Part shown: positions 1-11,277 of the stretch, in pieces
Position numbering within the stretch: the first letter of the stretch is position 1
Layout: every line of letters starts with the position of its first letter
DNA from: Congeria kusceri
Lineage: Eukaryota; Mollusca; Bivalvia; Myida; Dreissenidae
Reading direction: 5' to 3'
Length of the DNA stretch: 64,000 nt
NCBI GenBank assembly: GCA_027627225.1
Contig: CM051040.1
Coordinates: 24,656,134 to 24,720,133 of the forward strand
The notes under the pieces: model-generated
What the model was told of the DNA's origin: nothing
What the model saw: only the letters and a program-made list of their open reading frames with translations
Database searches by the model: none
Position numbers and translations under genes: made by a program

Positions 1-299
1 GAAGTATGTATGAAATCAGTTCTTTCAATTTATGAGAAATAACGCTATCTAATTTCTAACATTAAAGGGTGGGGTATAGTAAAAAGTGTGTTATTTAGTG
101 GCAACACAAATCGGTCAATCGTCACGCATGACTTACAATAAAAACGTCACGCTTGAACTACTCGATTGAATGAAATGTATAATTACCCGCTCTAAGAAAC
201 ATTCAATTGTATAGCTGTATAGCTGTAGTGATTGTTCGATCAGTGTACTGGCTTTGAATAATCAAGCCGCGAACGCGGTGCTCCGATGAAAGTACTGAC
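1..299 (+). other. Sequence upstream of LINE ORF1 (possible 5' UTR)
   Basis: No coding signal is seen here. The stretch just before the ORF1 start is less AT-rich than the DNA downstream and could be the 5' UTR of the LINE. The element's 5' end and any target-site duplication cannot be placed, because no copy of the sequence that follows the 3' A-tail is visible here. Confidence 0.35.
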
Positions 300-1355
300 A
301 TGAATAAACGCCAACACTCATCAACCGCCAGCGAAGCAACTAACGCTGACGCAAGCTTATTGGAAAACACTGTGTTTGAAAAAGAAGAAACAATTGTTCA
401 AAGTAACATTAAAAATAGCAACAAAAAGAAAAAACCTAAACCCGATTCCAAAAAACAAAAAACAATGACAACCTTCGTAAAAAGCACACCATCTGTCACC
501 AATGACTTACCTGTGCAACAAATTGAGACGAGGCTTGACGAAATAAACGATAAACTATCCAAAGTTCTAACAAAGGAAGATGCATGTTTCATAAAAGATA
601 TCGTCAAAGAAACAATTGAACAATTAAAAGAAAAACTGCTAGGAAATGTTCTCCGTCGCATTGAAATCTTAGAGGGAAACGCTTTCGAACATAAAAATGA
701 CATTGAGCTTTTAAAAAAGGAAATTACAGCGAAAACTAAACAAATTGAAGAACTCAAAAACCAAAACGCAATCTTACAAGCCGAAAAAAGTGGCATTTCT
801 GATCATCACGAGGAATTTGCAAATAACACTGAGCAATACAGTCGACGCAATAACCTGAGAATGACCGGTGTTCAAGACGATCAAGAACGACAATCCTCAG
901 AAATTGTAACACAGAAAATAGTCACGCTAGTGAACGAAAAGCTCGGCATACCAATTACACCCTGCGACATAGACATCGCCCACCGGCTGGGAAAATTTAA
1001 ACCAACAGAAAACAGACCCGTCATTATTAAATTCGTCAGGCGACAAACAAAAATTGACACATTAAAAAAAGCAAAGCTGTTCAAGGGCTCCGGCGTCTTC
1101 GTCAATGAGGACCTAACAAAGCTTAACGCAAGTGTGTTGGCATCAGTGCGACTGAAAGATCCAAAAAATGTAGAAAAATGCTGGTCCTTTGAGGGCAAAA
1201 TTTACGCCGTTTTCAAAGGAAACCAGCATGCTACTCAAATAACATTTGAGGACTACAAAAACTGGATAGCAAAGCCGTGGCCACGAAAATCCTACTCTGA
1301 GTCTCTCGGGGCCTCGTCCCAGACGAACCGCAAACGTGTCACCAACAAAAATTAA
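300..1355 (+). CDS. LINE ORF1 protein (coiled-coil RNA-binding, L1/Tx1-like)
   Basis: This is an uninterrupted 351-codon frame. Residues 41-55 are a lysine-rich basic patch. Residues about 73-170 are charged heptad sequence typical of a coiled coil. Residues about 178-190 (EQYSRRNNLRMTG) open an RRM-like region that continues through RPVIIKFVRR (239-248) to VNEDLT (268-273). This order (basic N-terminus, coiled coil, RRM-like, basic C-terminus) is the plan of L1-type ORF1 nucleic-acid chaperones, which coat the element RNA. The frame is complete, so the copy is young or selected. Its base composition is less AT-rich than ORF2, and ORF2 lies 3.6 kb away, so membership of the same element is inferred from order and strand only. 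The first ATG after an upstream stop was taken as the start. Confidence 0.82.
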   Translation: MNKRQHSSTASEATNADASLLENTVFEKEETIVQSNIKNSNKKKKPKPDSKKQKTMTTFVKSTPSVTNDLPVQQIETRLDEINDKLSKVLTKEDACFIKDIVKETIEQLKEKLLGNVLRRIEILEGNAFEHKNDIELLKKEITAKTKQIEELKNQNAILQAEKSGISDHHEEFANNTEQYSRRNNLRMTGVQDDQERQSSEIVTQKIVTLVNEKLGIPITPCDIDIAHRLGKFKPTENRPVIIKFVRRQTKIDTLKKAKLFKGSGVFVNEDLTKLNASVLASVRLKDPKNVEKCWSFEGKIYAVFKGNQHATQITFEDYKNWIAKPWPRKSYSESLGASSQTNRKRVTNKN

Positions 1356-2900
1356 GCCATATACGCTAAGATAGCTGTGCATAATATGTAAGCGCCTCTA
1401 GATCTCATTTAGCCGTTAAAATTTCTTTGTAGTTAGTTTACATAAATAAACGTAATATAAATTATATACTAAATATATTAAATAATATTACATATTTGAG
1501 TAACTAAAAATTGTTGTACGTAAAATTTGCATACATAATGAGATGTCTTTGTAAAATAAAAATCTATTTTCGCTATTAAGACACCCAAGTGTTAAATGAC
1601 ATAGCTACGCCCGCGCAATACTTTTAATACTTATCGGCGAAGTTATTTCCCTTTCAAACAAACTTGCCACTGCGAGTAGTAAAAACATACATGTCAAAAT
1701 AGTAAATAGAAGGTCAGCTAGTTGTTTTTAAACATTTATTACAACAAAATAGTCAGACTCAGGTATATTCATGACAGTTAATGCACTAATTTAACTTTAC
1801 TGTGCACTTCCAGCTATTTATGTAAGAGGCTGTATGTAAATAGTGTACATTTTTTGTTGCTTATGACACTCTAGAATAGACTTTTTGGCTCGATGCATTA
1901 TTACCTTTTTGTGCATGGATAAGTCGCTTGTATTTTTGTTGCATACTTCTATATAGGACCACAATGCATCATCCTTAAAAAACTAATATAGCCACCGATC
2001 TTCTGTTGTTGTTTTTTCAGCCCTTAAACATGTCAAATGTTTATTTTAAGCATTATTTGTCATGTCAACAGACAGTGATAATGTAGTCTATATAGATGTT
2101 TTTATGTCGTCATCTTTCTTTATTTATTTGCACGCCTTCAGCCTTTTTGTTTAGTGCTTTATATGACTGTTAACACTACAAATGCCTTCTTTACAAAATA
2201 TGTTGTTGTTTTTACACAGTGTTTGTTCATACTTAAGAAGGTATTAAATGTAGTGAAGTGAGAATAATATAATTCTCCACTTAACAAATACAAGCTGTTT
2301 TTCCAATAACATCTTCTCACCCAAATTGCTTCATTTTCGCTTTCATACGAAGCTCTTTAAAATGTTAAGTGAATGATTATGCTAAAAGCAATAAAATTTC
2401 AGATATTATTCAAAAAGTTGAAAAGGCGCATAAATCTTGTGTGATAGTTGACCTGCATTGAAAGTCTTATAATGCTAGTTCTTTTGGTCTTAGTCTTTAT
2501 CCGTCCTGAGTCAAAATTATTTATCAACTCTAATTTTATAGCCATAATGTACTCATTATGTAACAAAACATGACACTCAAATTTTTGGTATTTTCTGTAA
2601 ATATATAGCAACACATACACAATTATAAAACTCCTTTTCCCTTTTCAAACATAATGTTAATAAAATGATGGCATCTCGTAAGTGGATAACACTGTTAAGT
2701 GTAATAAATCATATGGTTGTGCATAATGTTCCAGTGTTTAAGGCTACTAAAGTGGTTGTGTGTTGATAATTGTTTGTTGTTTTAATTTTCAACAAAATAT
2801 CTGATAATACATCATTGAACAAAATGCAGTATCAGTATGAACTTTAACCGTGTTAAATGTATATAAATAATATGGTACTGCTACTACACTGCATCTTTCT
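1356..2900. other. AT-rich non-coding spacer between LINE ORFs
   Basis: No exon-like or protein-like frame is visible on either strand. The DNA is AT-rich with scattered homopolymers. It may be part of the LINE or older host sequence between two insertions. Confidence 0.5.
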
Positions 2901-4525
2901 GTATTTTCTTTTTCGTTTAAAAAATAAACATGGACTATTGTTGTTACCACTATTTGCTATGGCCTCCTTCTGTTTCCACTTTTTGTTTATAAAATAAACA
3001 TGGACAAATGTAATAATGTAAATTTGTTAATATATAGTATATAAAATAAATATAAATATATATATATTGTATATACCCAGTATGTACTATAGAAAATTAT
3101 ATAACATTATTCTGTTTAAATATATATATTGATAAAATTTACACTTGTTGATATGTGGATGGTGTTCAATTTATGTCAGAAATTACTTGAATTACTATTT
3201 ACATTTAGATACATATTAAACTTTGTAGTATTGACAATTTTATAAAATAATGCTGTTAAAATGTAAATTCAAATAAAACTCCACTTTTTGATCTATAGAT
3301 AGTGTTCAATTTATATCAGAACTTAGTTAAATTACTTTTTTACATTAGATATATATTAAACTTTGTATTACTGAAAATTATATAAAATAATGCTGTTATA
3401 TTGTAAAATTAGATAAAACTCCTCTTTTTGAAATGTAGATAGTGTTCAGCTGATATCTGAAATTAGTTAAATTAATATTTACATTAGATATATATGTCAC
3501 CTTGTATTAGTGAAAATTAAATAAACAATGCTGTTAAAATGTAAATTTAGATAAAACTCCACTTCTGAGAAGTAGATATCTTTCAAGTTATCTCTGATTT
3601 TGGTTGAATTACTACTTACATTAGAATAAATACATATAGTAATTCAGTATGAAGTACCACTATGCTCCATTTTGTTTCCTCTTTTTATTTATTAAATAAA
3701 CATGGACAAATACAACTATTTATACTTGTTAAAATTTATAATATAAACATATATAATATTTTTAATATTGAAAATTATAGTAACCTATATTGTTAAAATG
3801 TAGATATAGATAAAACTTTTTTAGTAAATATTTGTCAATTTATCTCTGACTTTGAATGATTATTTAAACTAGTAAAAACACTTATAGTAAATCAGTATAA
3901 AAAAATGATGATTAAAGTCTAGCAGTTTCTGTAATAGACCACCATTGTGTTGCTACCACCCAGCTTTTTGCTTACTCCTTTTTTATATAAAATAAACGTA
4001 CACAAAAACAAAAAATATACTTGTAAATATGTACATATTGGTAAAACTTTGTATCTATTCAGAGTAAATACATATAAAAATCCTGTATGTAAATATTGAT
4101 ATTGTTAAGGATCAATTTCTTGTAAAAATACAGCATTTGTTGCCTCAAGTCTGCTTCTTTTTTTTTCTCCTCTTGTCTATAAAGTAAACAGGGACAAATA
4201 CAACATTTTTACTAGTTAATATATAATATATAATGTTGATTTATTCTGTAAAATCCTGTATGTAAATATTGATGTTTTTAAGTATCAAAAAATACAGCAC
4301 CTGTTGACACAAGTCTGCATCTTTTTGCTTCCTCTTATTGTTTATAAAGTAAACAGGGACAAATACACACTGTTCTCTAGTTAATATACAATATATAATA
4401 TAGATTATGTTCAATATATATTTTTAAGTATCAATCTCTTGTAAAAAAAATACAACACTTGTTGCCACAAGTCTGCATCTTTTTGTTTCCTCTTATTGTT
4501 TATAAAGTAAACAGGGACAAATACA

Positions 4526-4562
<37 letters not shown>

Positions 4563-4620
4563 CTATTTAATATACAATATATAATATAGATTATGTTCAA
4601 TATATCTCTAAACTTAGACA
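2901..4620 (+). repeat. Degenerate AT-rich tandem repeats between ORF1 and ORF2
   Basis: A diverged unit recurs with a core like TATAAAATAAACATGGACAAAT, seen near 2923, 2990, 3690, 3985, 4178, 4340 and 4500. The last copies are spaced about 160 bp and also share a 'CACAAGTCTGCATCTTTTTG' block. A run of 34 T (4529-4562) sits inside the last copy at the point where its neighbour reads a short mixed sequence, so it looks like homopolymer expansion within a unit, not an inserted poly(A) tail. Confidence 0.7.
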
Positions 4621-4975
4621 AATTATAATTTACACTAGAGCAAATACATACAGTTATTAAAGCTCTACATATTATTAAATACTGATAGCTATTTATTGAT
4701 ATCTTCAGATGTTGCCATTGTTCATTAATCCTAGTGATAAGCTTATTAATGAAAACATTTACTGATTTGTATATGCTATTTTGACTCGGTTCTAATTTTC
4801 CTAACAAAAAGATACCTTATTATGTTCACTTATTTTTTTTCCTTTCATGTTAGTTTTTTTTTTTTTTTTTCCTATTATTATTTTGTACTTTTTCCGTTCT
4901 GTACTACAAGGTATGTTGTGTTGTTACTATGCATGCAAGTGCTACATTTTATATGTTCCTTAGTTTTGCTTATCT

Positions 4976-7900
4976 ATGAACGAGCTTAAAATTTTATCTG
5001 TCAACTGCAGAGGCATTCAGGGGAAAAAGAAGCGATTACAAGTTTTTCAATACTTAAAAGAAACAAAATGTGATATTTACTGCCTTCAAGATACACACTT
5101 TATTAACGAACAGATTAAAACCATTTACTCAGAATGGGGATCAGAGTGTTTCCTAAGTTATGGCTCTTCTAATTCGCGTGGTGTAGCAATACTTTTGTCG
5201 AAAATACTTGAGTATAAAATACATAATGTACAATATGATGAATTTGGTAACTATATTATTTTGGATATAAATATTGGTGAAACTAGACTCACACTTGCCT
5301 CTATATACGGACCGAACTCTGACAGTCCCGAATTTTTCACCAATATTTTTGATATTATTGACAATATTGGGAATGACTCCTACTTAATTTGTGGCGACTT
5401 TAATTTGGTTCTAGACCCAAATATAGATTATCAAAACTACAAATCAATAAATAATAAAAATGCAAGAGAATTTATTTTAAAAAATATGGAAGATCGTGTT
5501 CTTACAGATCCTTTTAGGATATTATATCCTAACTCTAGACGATATACATGGAGAAGAACAAATCCAATACAACAAGCCCGGCTTGATTTTTATCTTTTAT
5601 CGTCATTTTTGTCACCGTTTTTTCACGACATTAATATATTGCCCAGTTACCAATCTGATCATTCGAGTGTAACGTTGACATTAAAATTTACTGATTTTAA
5701 ACACGGAAAAGGTCTGTGGAAACATAATAACATGCTTCTTAGCGACATCAACTACATTAACACAATAAATGATACAATTACCGAAATAAAGAAACAATAT
5801 ATGTTACCTGTATACAATAAAGATAACATTGATACAATACCTGACCAAGACATACAGTTTTTAATAAACGACCAACTTTTTTTAGATACAGTTTTAATGG
5901 AAATAAGAGGTAAAGCTATTTCATATAGTTCGTATAAAACAAAATCGCGTAACAAGCGCGAAAACCAATTAAAAGCTGAAATTGAACAACACGAGAAATT
6001 GTTGACCGAGAGTAACGTGCAAATTATACTTGAATTAAAAGATGAACTAATGAAAATACAAGAAGAGAAATTAAAAGGTGCCTTAATAAGATCGCGAGCC
6101 GAATGGATACAATTTGGAGAAAAACCATCAAAACTTTTTTGTAACCTCGAAAAATATAACTATACAACAAAAACTATCACTAGCCTAACAACTGATGACG
6201 GACTTGTTTTAGACAAGCAGGTTGATATCTTGAACGAAACCGCTTTGTTTTATAAAACATTGTATCAAAATAACGACAATACCAACATTGATGATGATTT
6301 TAATAGCTTTTTTTTAATAGCAAATATTGACATACCTAAACTGTCGTATGAAGAGTCAAAACTATTAGAAGGGCCAATAACACTAAGTGAGGCCTCTTTT
6401 GTCTTAAAAAACATGGCAAACAACAAAAGCCCTGGGTCGTCTGGTTTTAGTATTGATTTCTTCAAAGTCTTTTGGCCCAAATTAGGTACGTTTGTTTGTA
6501 GAGCGTTAAATCACGCATTCGATAGCGGCATTTTGTCTATAACACAACGACAGGGGATAATTACTTGCATACCTAAGGGTGAAAAACCCAGACAATTTTT
6601 AAAAAACTGGCGTCCAATAACATTGTTAAACACTGTATATAAAATTGGTTCTGGAAGTATTGCTAATAGATTAAAAAAATACATTAACAAACTTATAAAT
6701 AATGATCAAACTGGTTTTATCAAAGGCAGGTTCATAGGTGAAAACACTCGACTAATCTACGACATTTTGAAATACACTGAGGAAAATAATATTCCCGGAC
6801 TTCTCCTACTTATAGATTTTGAAAAGGCTTTTGATTCCTTGTCATGGAGGTTTGTAAACAAAACACTCTCCTTGTTTAATTTCGGTCCTGACATGAAAAA
6901 ATGGTTTAACGTTTTATATAAGGATGGCATTTCAGCAGTAACGCAGTGTGGGTTGTTATCTGAGTTTTTTCAAATACAACGTGGTTGTCGTCAAGGTGAT
7001 CCCCTCAGTTGTTATATTTTTATTTTATGCGCTGAAATTTTGTCTCTTAAACTCAGGGCAAATCCCAAAATCAAAGGAATCAAAATCGATAATACTGAAT
7101 ATAAGTTATCGCAATTTGCTGATGATACGTCTATACTCCTGGATGGCTCTGCAGAATCCCTTAATGAAACCTTAGATGATTTGTCGCATTTCACATTGTG
7201 CTCTGGCTTAAAGGTAAATTTCGACAAAACCAAAGTAGTTTGGATAGGGAAGCATAAATTCAGTTCCGAAAGCATAAAAACTAGATGGAAGTTAAAATGG
7301 AACCAGCATACTTTTGATATGCTTGGTTTAACATTTCATGTCGATCTTGATAAGATGATAGATCGTAATTATATGGATAAATTGTATAGAATTAGAACGC
7401 TGCTTAAAAACTGGTCCAGAAGGATATTAACTCCCATTGGAAGGATACAAGTAATAAAAACGATTGCTTTGCCAGTGCTTAACCATTTATTTGTTTCACT
7501 TCCCAATCCACCACATAGAATATTGGTTGAACTTAATGATCTCTTTTTAAACTTTGTGTGGAATGGGAGTTCAAAAATTAACAAAAATGTACTTATTAAA
7601 GAATATACTGAAGGAGGTCTTAATATGGTCGACATCTTTTCATTTATAATAGCGTTGAAATGTTCTTGGATACGAAGGATCATCACAGGAAATGGTAAAT
7701 GGATTAATATTGTAAAAATGATAATAGACACCCAAAAACTTTACAACTGTGGTGTTCACTATCCAGAAAACCTTATAAATAAAACAGGCAATGCTTTTTG
7801 GAAAGACACTTTAAAATCGTTTGTTGATTTCCGCAAAGCAGAATCATTAAATATAAAATACATATTACAAACCCCAATATTCTATAATCCTGATATAACG

Positions 7901-8782
7901 ATGGGTAATAAAAGTGTATTCCTCAAAACATGGTTTGAAAATGGCGTGCATTGTATCTGCGATTTGATCAAAAACAACGATGGGTTAGAATTATATAGCT
8001 ATGAAGAACTGTGTAACAGATATAATTTCTATCCAAACTACTTGCATTACATAGGTATTACTAATGTAGTTACTAAATACTTGAAGAAATATGGTTTGTT
8101 CGATAAAACATCTGCTCTGAATACGATTGCAGATTTTGACTTTGTTAAGCCTTTTGTTCCCCTTCAAGTGATATCCATTTTAAAATATCAAAAAGGTACC
8201 CAACCCATGTATAATATTGTTAAAACAAATGACACTTTACCAGTCTGTATGTCAAAATGGACGAGCATTTTTGAAAATATTGAATTAAAAGACTGGAACC
8301 ATATCTTTAGTATGCCATTTTGTATAACCAAAGATTCTACGCTACAATGGTTCCAGTATAGAATTATACACCGAATTATTGGTACCAACTATTTTTTGTA
8401 TAAAATCAATTATAAATCGTCAGCAGAATGCTCTTTCTGTCATGATATGTCGGAAACAATTGAGCACATTTTTTGGGAATGTAAATACGTTAAAAAATTT
8501 ATTGCTGATTTGTTTGAAGGTTTTGAGGTATTCGCTGACTTGATAAATGCACCCTCTTTCATGTTAGGACATAAAAACACAAGTAGTCCTCTTAATCTAA
8601 CATTCCTTCTCACTAAAAGGTTTATTTATAATTGTAAAATGAATCAAACATTACCTACCGTTATCGAGTCAAGATCATTCTTTTCTATCCAGTATCATAT
8701 TTTGAAGGAAATGAACTTCTTCTGCAATTTAGATTCTAACTTAATAACTACATGGGACATTTTGTTAAATCTGTATCGTTAA
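4976..8782 (+). CDS. LINE ORF2: endonuclease-reverse transcriptase, L1/Tx1-like
   Basis: This is an intact 1268-codon frame. Residues 1-235 are an APE-type endonuclease: N10 in NCRG, QDTH at 38-41 (Asp where L1 usually has Glu), SIYGPN at 109-114, GDFN at 140-143, RLDF at 202-205 and SDH at 227-229. Residues about 480-800 are the reverse transcriptase: NWRPITLLN at 544-552, DFEKAFDS at 614-621, QGDP at 673-676 and the catalytic FADD at 714-717. A Cys/His cluster (CSFC...H...C) at about 1152-1169 matches the zf-RVT type C-terminal knuckle. The protein nicks target DNA and copies the element RNA by target-primed reverse transcription. No stops or frameshifts are present, so it may be active. 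Clade assignment (L1/Tx1-like) is by motif impression only. The diverged copy at 26005-29990 shows the same motif order. Confidence 0.95.
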   Translation: MNELKILSVNCRGIQGKKKRLQVFQYLKETKCDIYCLQDTHFINEQIKTIYSEWGSECFLSYGSSNSRGVAILLSKILEYKIHNVQYDEFGNYIILDINIGETRLTLASIYGPNSDSPEFFTNIFDIIDNIGNDSYLICGDFNLVLDPNIDYQNYKSINNKNAREFILKNMEDRVLTDPFRILYPNSRRYTWRRTNPIQQARLDFYLLSSFLSPFFHDINILPSYQSDHSSVTLTLKFTDFKHGKGLWKHNNMLLSDINYINTINDTITEIKKQYMLPVYNKDNIDTIPDQDIQFLINDQLFLDTVLMEIRGKAISYSSYKTKSRNKRENQLKAEIEQHEKLLTESNVQIILELKDELMKIQEEKLKGALIRSRAEWIQFGEKPSKLFCNLEKYNYTTKTITSLTTDDGLVLDKQVDILNETALFYKTLYQNNDNTNIDDDFNSFFLIANIDIPKLSYEESKLLEGPITLSEASFVLKNMANNKSPGSSGFSIDFFKVFWPKLGTFVCRALNHAFDSGILSITQRQGIITCIPKGEKPRQFLKNWRPITLLNTVYKIGSGSIANRLKKYINKLINNDQTGFIKGRFIGENTRLIYDILKYTEENNIPGLLLLIDFEKAFDSLSWRFVNKTLSLFNFGPDMKKWFNVLYKDGISAVTQCGLLSEFFQIQRGCRQGDPLSCYIFILCAEILSLKLRANPKIKGIKIDNTEYKLSQFADDTSILLDGSAESLNETLDDLSHFTLCSGLKVNFDKTKVVWIGKHKFSSESIKTRWKLKWNQHTFDMLGLTFHVDLDKMIDRNYMDKLYRIRTLLKNWSRRILTPIGRIQVIKTIALPVLNHLFVSLPNPPHRILVELNDLFLNFVWNGSSKINKNVLIKEYTEGGLNMVDIFSFIIALKCSWIRRIITGNGKWINIVKMIIDTQKLYNCGVHYPENLINKTGNAFWKDTLKSFVDFRKAESLNIKYILQTPIFYNPDITMGNKSVFLKTWFENGVHCICDLIKNNDGLELYSYEELCNRYNFYPNYLHYIGITNVVTKYLKKYGLFDKTSALNTIADFDFVKPFVPLQVISILKYQKGTQPMYNIVKTNDTLPVCMSKWTSIFENIELKDWNHIFSMPFCITKDSTLQWFQYRIIHRIIGTNYFLYKINYKSSAECSFCHDMSETIEHIFWECKYVKKFIADLFEGFEVFADLINAPSFMLGHKNTSSPLNLTFLLTKRFIYNCKMNQTLPTVIESRSFFSIQYHILKEMNFFCNLDSNLITTWDILLNLYR

Positions 8783-9026
8783 GAACATTGTGACTTGCAT
8801 ATTTTATCCGTATATTCAAAATTTCAATATGTGTATCAATTTGTATATTGCTGTTTAAGCAATTATGATATTATTGTTAATATGCAATTGTGAGCACTTG
8901 TCTTCATTGTAATATTATATATCATGCATGTTGAACTATTATCAATACTCATGATGTACGGTGTGGAGGGGGATGCCCTCGACCCTCACACACCTATTGA
9001 CGAGGAAAATAAAATATATAGAACGG

Positions 9027-9062
<36 letters not shown>
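8783..9062 (+). mobile_element. LINE 3' UTR with terminal hairpin and A36 tail
   Basis: After the ORF2 stop comes about 240 bp of AT-rich UTR. Near the end an imperfect hairpin (8960-8994) pairs GGTGTGGAGGG with CCCTCACACACC. A further 32 bp leads to an uninterrupted run of 36 A (9027-9062). A 3' hairpin plus poly(A) marks the retrotransposition end of the element. The sequence after the tail starts CATCTCGAAATTAC; a matching duplication at the 5' end was not found in the window. Confidence 0.85.
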
Positions 9063-9063
<1 letters not shown>

Positions 9064-9499
9064 ATCTCGAAATTACAATATTTGAAATTGCATTAATCTT
9101 ATCTTTTGTAGAATATCTGTTTTGGTACATAATTATGCTGGGCAGTAAATATAATATAATTCAATACAGTTTAAATTGCCATAAGTTCTAGTGAGCGTTA
9201 ATGACGTGTATTCGACTAAAAACTGTTTATTATTTACGAAATACATTTAATAATGTCTATGTTCGAAAACGCTTGGTACAAACGGAATATACACTAATGT
9301 ACATGCTGATTTACTCCAGGGACATCACCAGCTATCGCATACAGATAACTATTCAATAAAAAGTTACCAAAGCGATATTATTTTACCGATTTCAATGCGT
9401 TTTTTTTTTTTTTTATCGATAAGATGTCCATTAGAAACGATTTCTGCAACGTTTTTTTATTAACAGATTTCTGTACTGCTGCCTTAACAATATGTATGG

Positions 9500-9712
9500 T
9501 AAAAAGTTAATTTCCATATATCTCTATTTAAAATGTTTCGCTGAAAAACGCATCATTGGCTAGTTTTTTAAACACAAAATAGTTTTATTCTGTACAGCCG
9601 AAAACATGTATTTACTCCGACTCCACAAGTGTTTTAGGTTAAACAAAATTAATAAACGATGCAAATGTCAACTAAAGTGTGTTTTTATTTAGTTGATATG
9701 AAAAATCGTTAA
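9500..9712 (+). repeat. Dispersed repeat, copy A
   Basis: This stretch resembles 53130-53350 in the same orientation. Shared blocks include GAAAAACGCAT.ATTGGCT, TGTTTTAGGTTA.ACAA, AATAAACGATGCAAA and GTGTTTATT. It has no coding potential. It lies in an intron, or downstream of the last detected exon, of the minus-strand kinase gene. Confidence 0.7.
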
Positions 9713-9785
9713 AATATGTTTGTGTTTACCATAACCACTTGCCAAGTAGAGCAGTCATACTCTATAAAGCGTCAAATGAATTTAC

Positions 9786-10006
9786 CAACAGCAAAGCTGA
9801 AATAGTCCCAACTCTTGTCAATCGTATGCATCGGACCTTCGGGGTAATATCCCGGCGTTCTACCTAGTGGAGCCGCACTTTCATTGGGTAAATGTGTTTG
9901 CCCATCTGGAAGCTCTCTCGAAGACCCGAAGTCTATCAGTCTTGCGTTGAATCGATTGTCCAAGACAATGTTTACTGACGATATATCCAGATGCAATACA
10001 ACTCCT
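9786..10006 (-). CDS. Kinase exon: catalytic loop, DFG and activation segment
   Basis: This 221-nt exon reads GVVLHLDISSVNIVLD, then LIDFGSSREL, then GRTPGYYPEG, then SWDYFSFAV. These match the kinase catalytic loop (HRDxKxxNxxLD), the DFG motif, the GTxGYxxPE end of the activation segment and the DxYSFG helix of TKL-type kinases. The catalytic Asp and Asn and the DFG Asp are kept; the HRD Arg is Leu and the usual catalytic-loop Lys is Ser. The acceptor is TTCCAG at 10007-10012 and the donor GTAAAT at 9780-9785, phase 2 in and phase 1 out. The next exon, with the rest of the C-lobe, was not found between here and the LINE tail at 9062; it may lie beyond the LINE. Confidence 0.85.
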
Positions 10007-10831
10007 CTGGAAATAGTTCAGTGTTCTTATCAGTGCTATGTATGTTCTTCTTGATAAATTATGTGTAGGTTAAAATTGTAATGATAGGAAAAAACATGGC
10101 CATATTTGACAGATGTCAAATGAAGTAAACATAATGATGTAGTGCACCATACGTACTTCATTGCCATTTGACGGTGAATTGTACAATGGATGATTTGGCT
10201 GCGGTCATTTGAAGCAAAACAATATAGATGTTGGCACAGGTCACGAAGTTTATCTTCTCATGGTTTGGCAAGCATTTAACCATTAGTATATTATATTGAA
10301 ATACTAATATGAAAAAATAAATTAAAATTTGACTTATCGTTTACTTTTGTCCAATGCAATGCCATGAAGTTAATAATTTACTTATATGCTCCTCACTTCG
10401 ATTAACTCTGTAATGTATTGACCGTTCCAAGTTTGCATTGTATATACCGTTCGAAGACAGTCAGCAAGTTTAAATTGTGATGTTATATTTTATTCATGTT
10501 TGTGTTGTCTGTGTTGTAAGGAAACACAGCAATTGCTAATGATTGATTGAATCTCTCTTGGTTGGATTCGAATATCTGTAATACTCATGCAGTTTCATAA
10601 TCTTCTAACACAAATATTGTTCAATGTGAAAACTTGAGACATGCGTAAATTACTTATTTTAACTTATATAGTATTTGTCGCTTAAATTGTATTTTGGAAA
10701 TGGTTATGTATGTAATGCATGTGTTATATGGGATAAATTTAATGGAAAACAATACGTTTGGAAAAAAATATGGTAACACAATATCACAACAGTTGTACAA
10801 CAAAATTGTAACAAAACAAAAAAGCAAATAC

Positions 10832-10978
10832 CTATACGGGTTTACCGGTGTGTGCAGAAATTCAATCGCACATGCAATGTGGTACAGAATTCGCACCCTG
10901 GTTTCCATATCTAAACGTCCATAATCCAGAACGTTTCTTAAATTCTCCAGATTGAAACATGCGGAAATAATGGATATT
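10832..10978 (-). CDS. Kinase exon: hinge to helix E
   Basis: This 147-nt exon encodes 48 codons plus split codons: ISIISACFNLENLRNVLDYG, then RLDMETRVRILYHIACAIEFLHTPVNPY. It fits kinase strand 5, the hinge, helix D and helix E ('...IA.AIEFLH'), immediately before the catalytic loop. The acceptor is TTATAG (10979-10980 is the AG) and the donor GTATTT (10826-10831), phase 2 at both ends. Joined to the exon at 9786-10006 the frame runs without a break across an 825-nt intron. Confidence 0.82.
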
Positions 10979-11277
10979 CTATAACGATACGAACGTACAT
11001 AAATAAGCATGCGGTTTCTACTTTGTAGCGCATGCGTTAATTGTTTTGCATTGGTAAAAATACTAATTGTAATATGCAATTTTACTGTGTTTTTTTTAAT
11101 TCTGAGTTTGCTTAGGCGTCCGAATATTAGAAAATTCTGCCTAATTTCTATTTACATATTTAACATTATTTTCGTTGTTGCTCATTTAAACGAATATTTT
11201 GCAAGTGGATTAATTGACTTTTATGATTAAAGTGAATGCTTTATTATTATGGCATGCGCCATACTTTACGAATATAC

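Noticed and set aside
398..1198. Long open frames on the minus strand opposite ORF1
   Set aside because: They are shadows of ORF1 with no independent protein character.
4529..4562. T34 run read as a minus-strand poly(A) tail of a retrotransposed insert
   Set aside because: Flanking sequence on both sides continues the local repeat unit, so it is an expanded homopolymer within a unit.
10694..11230. Plus-strand open frames over the kinase exons
   Set aside because: The minus strand has kinase motifs and matched splice phases; the plus frames are incidental.
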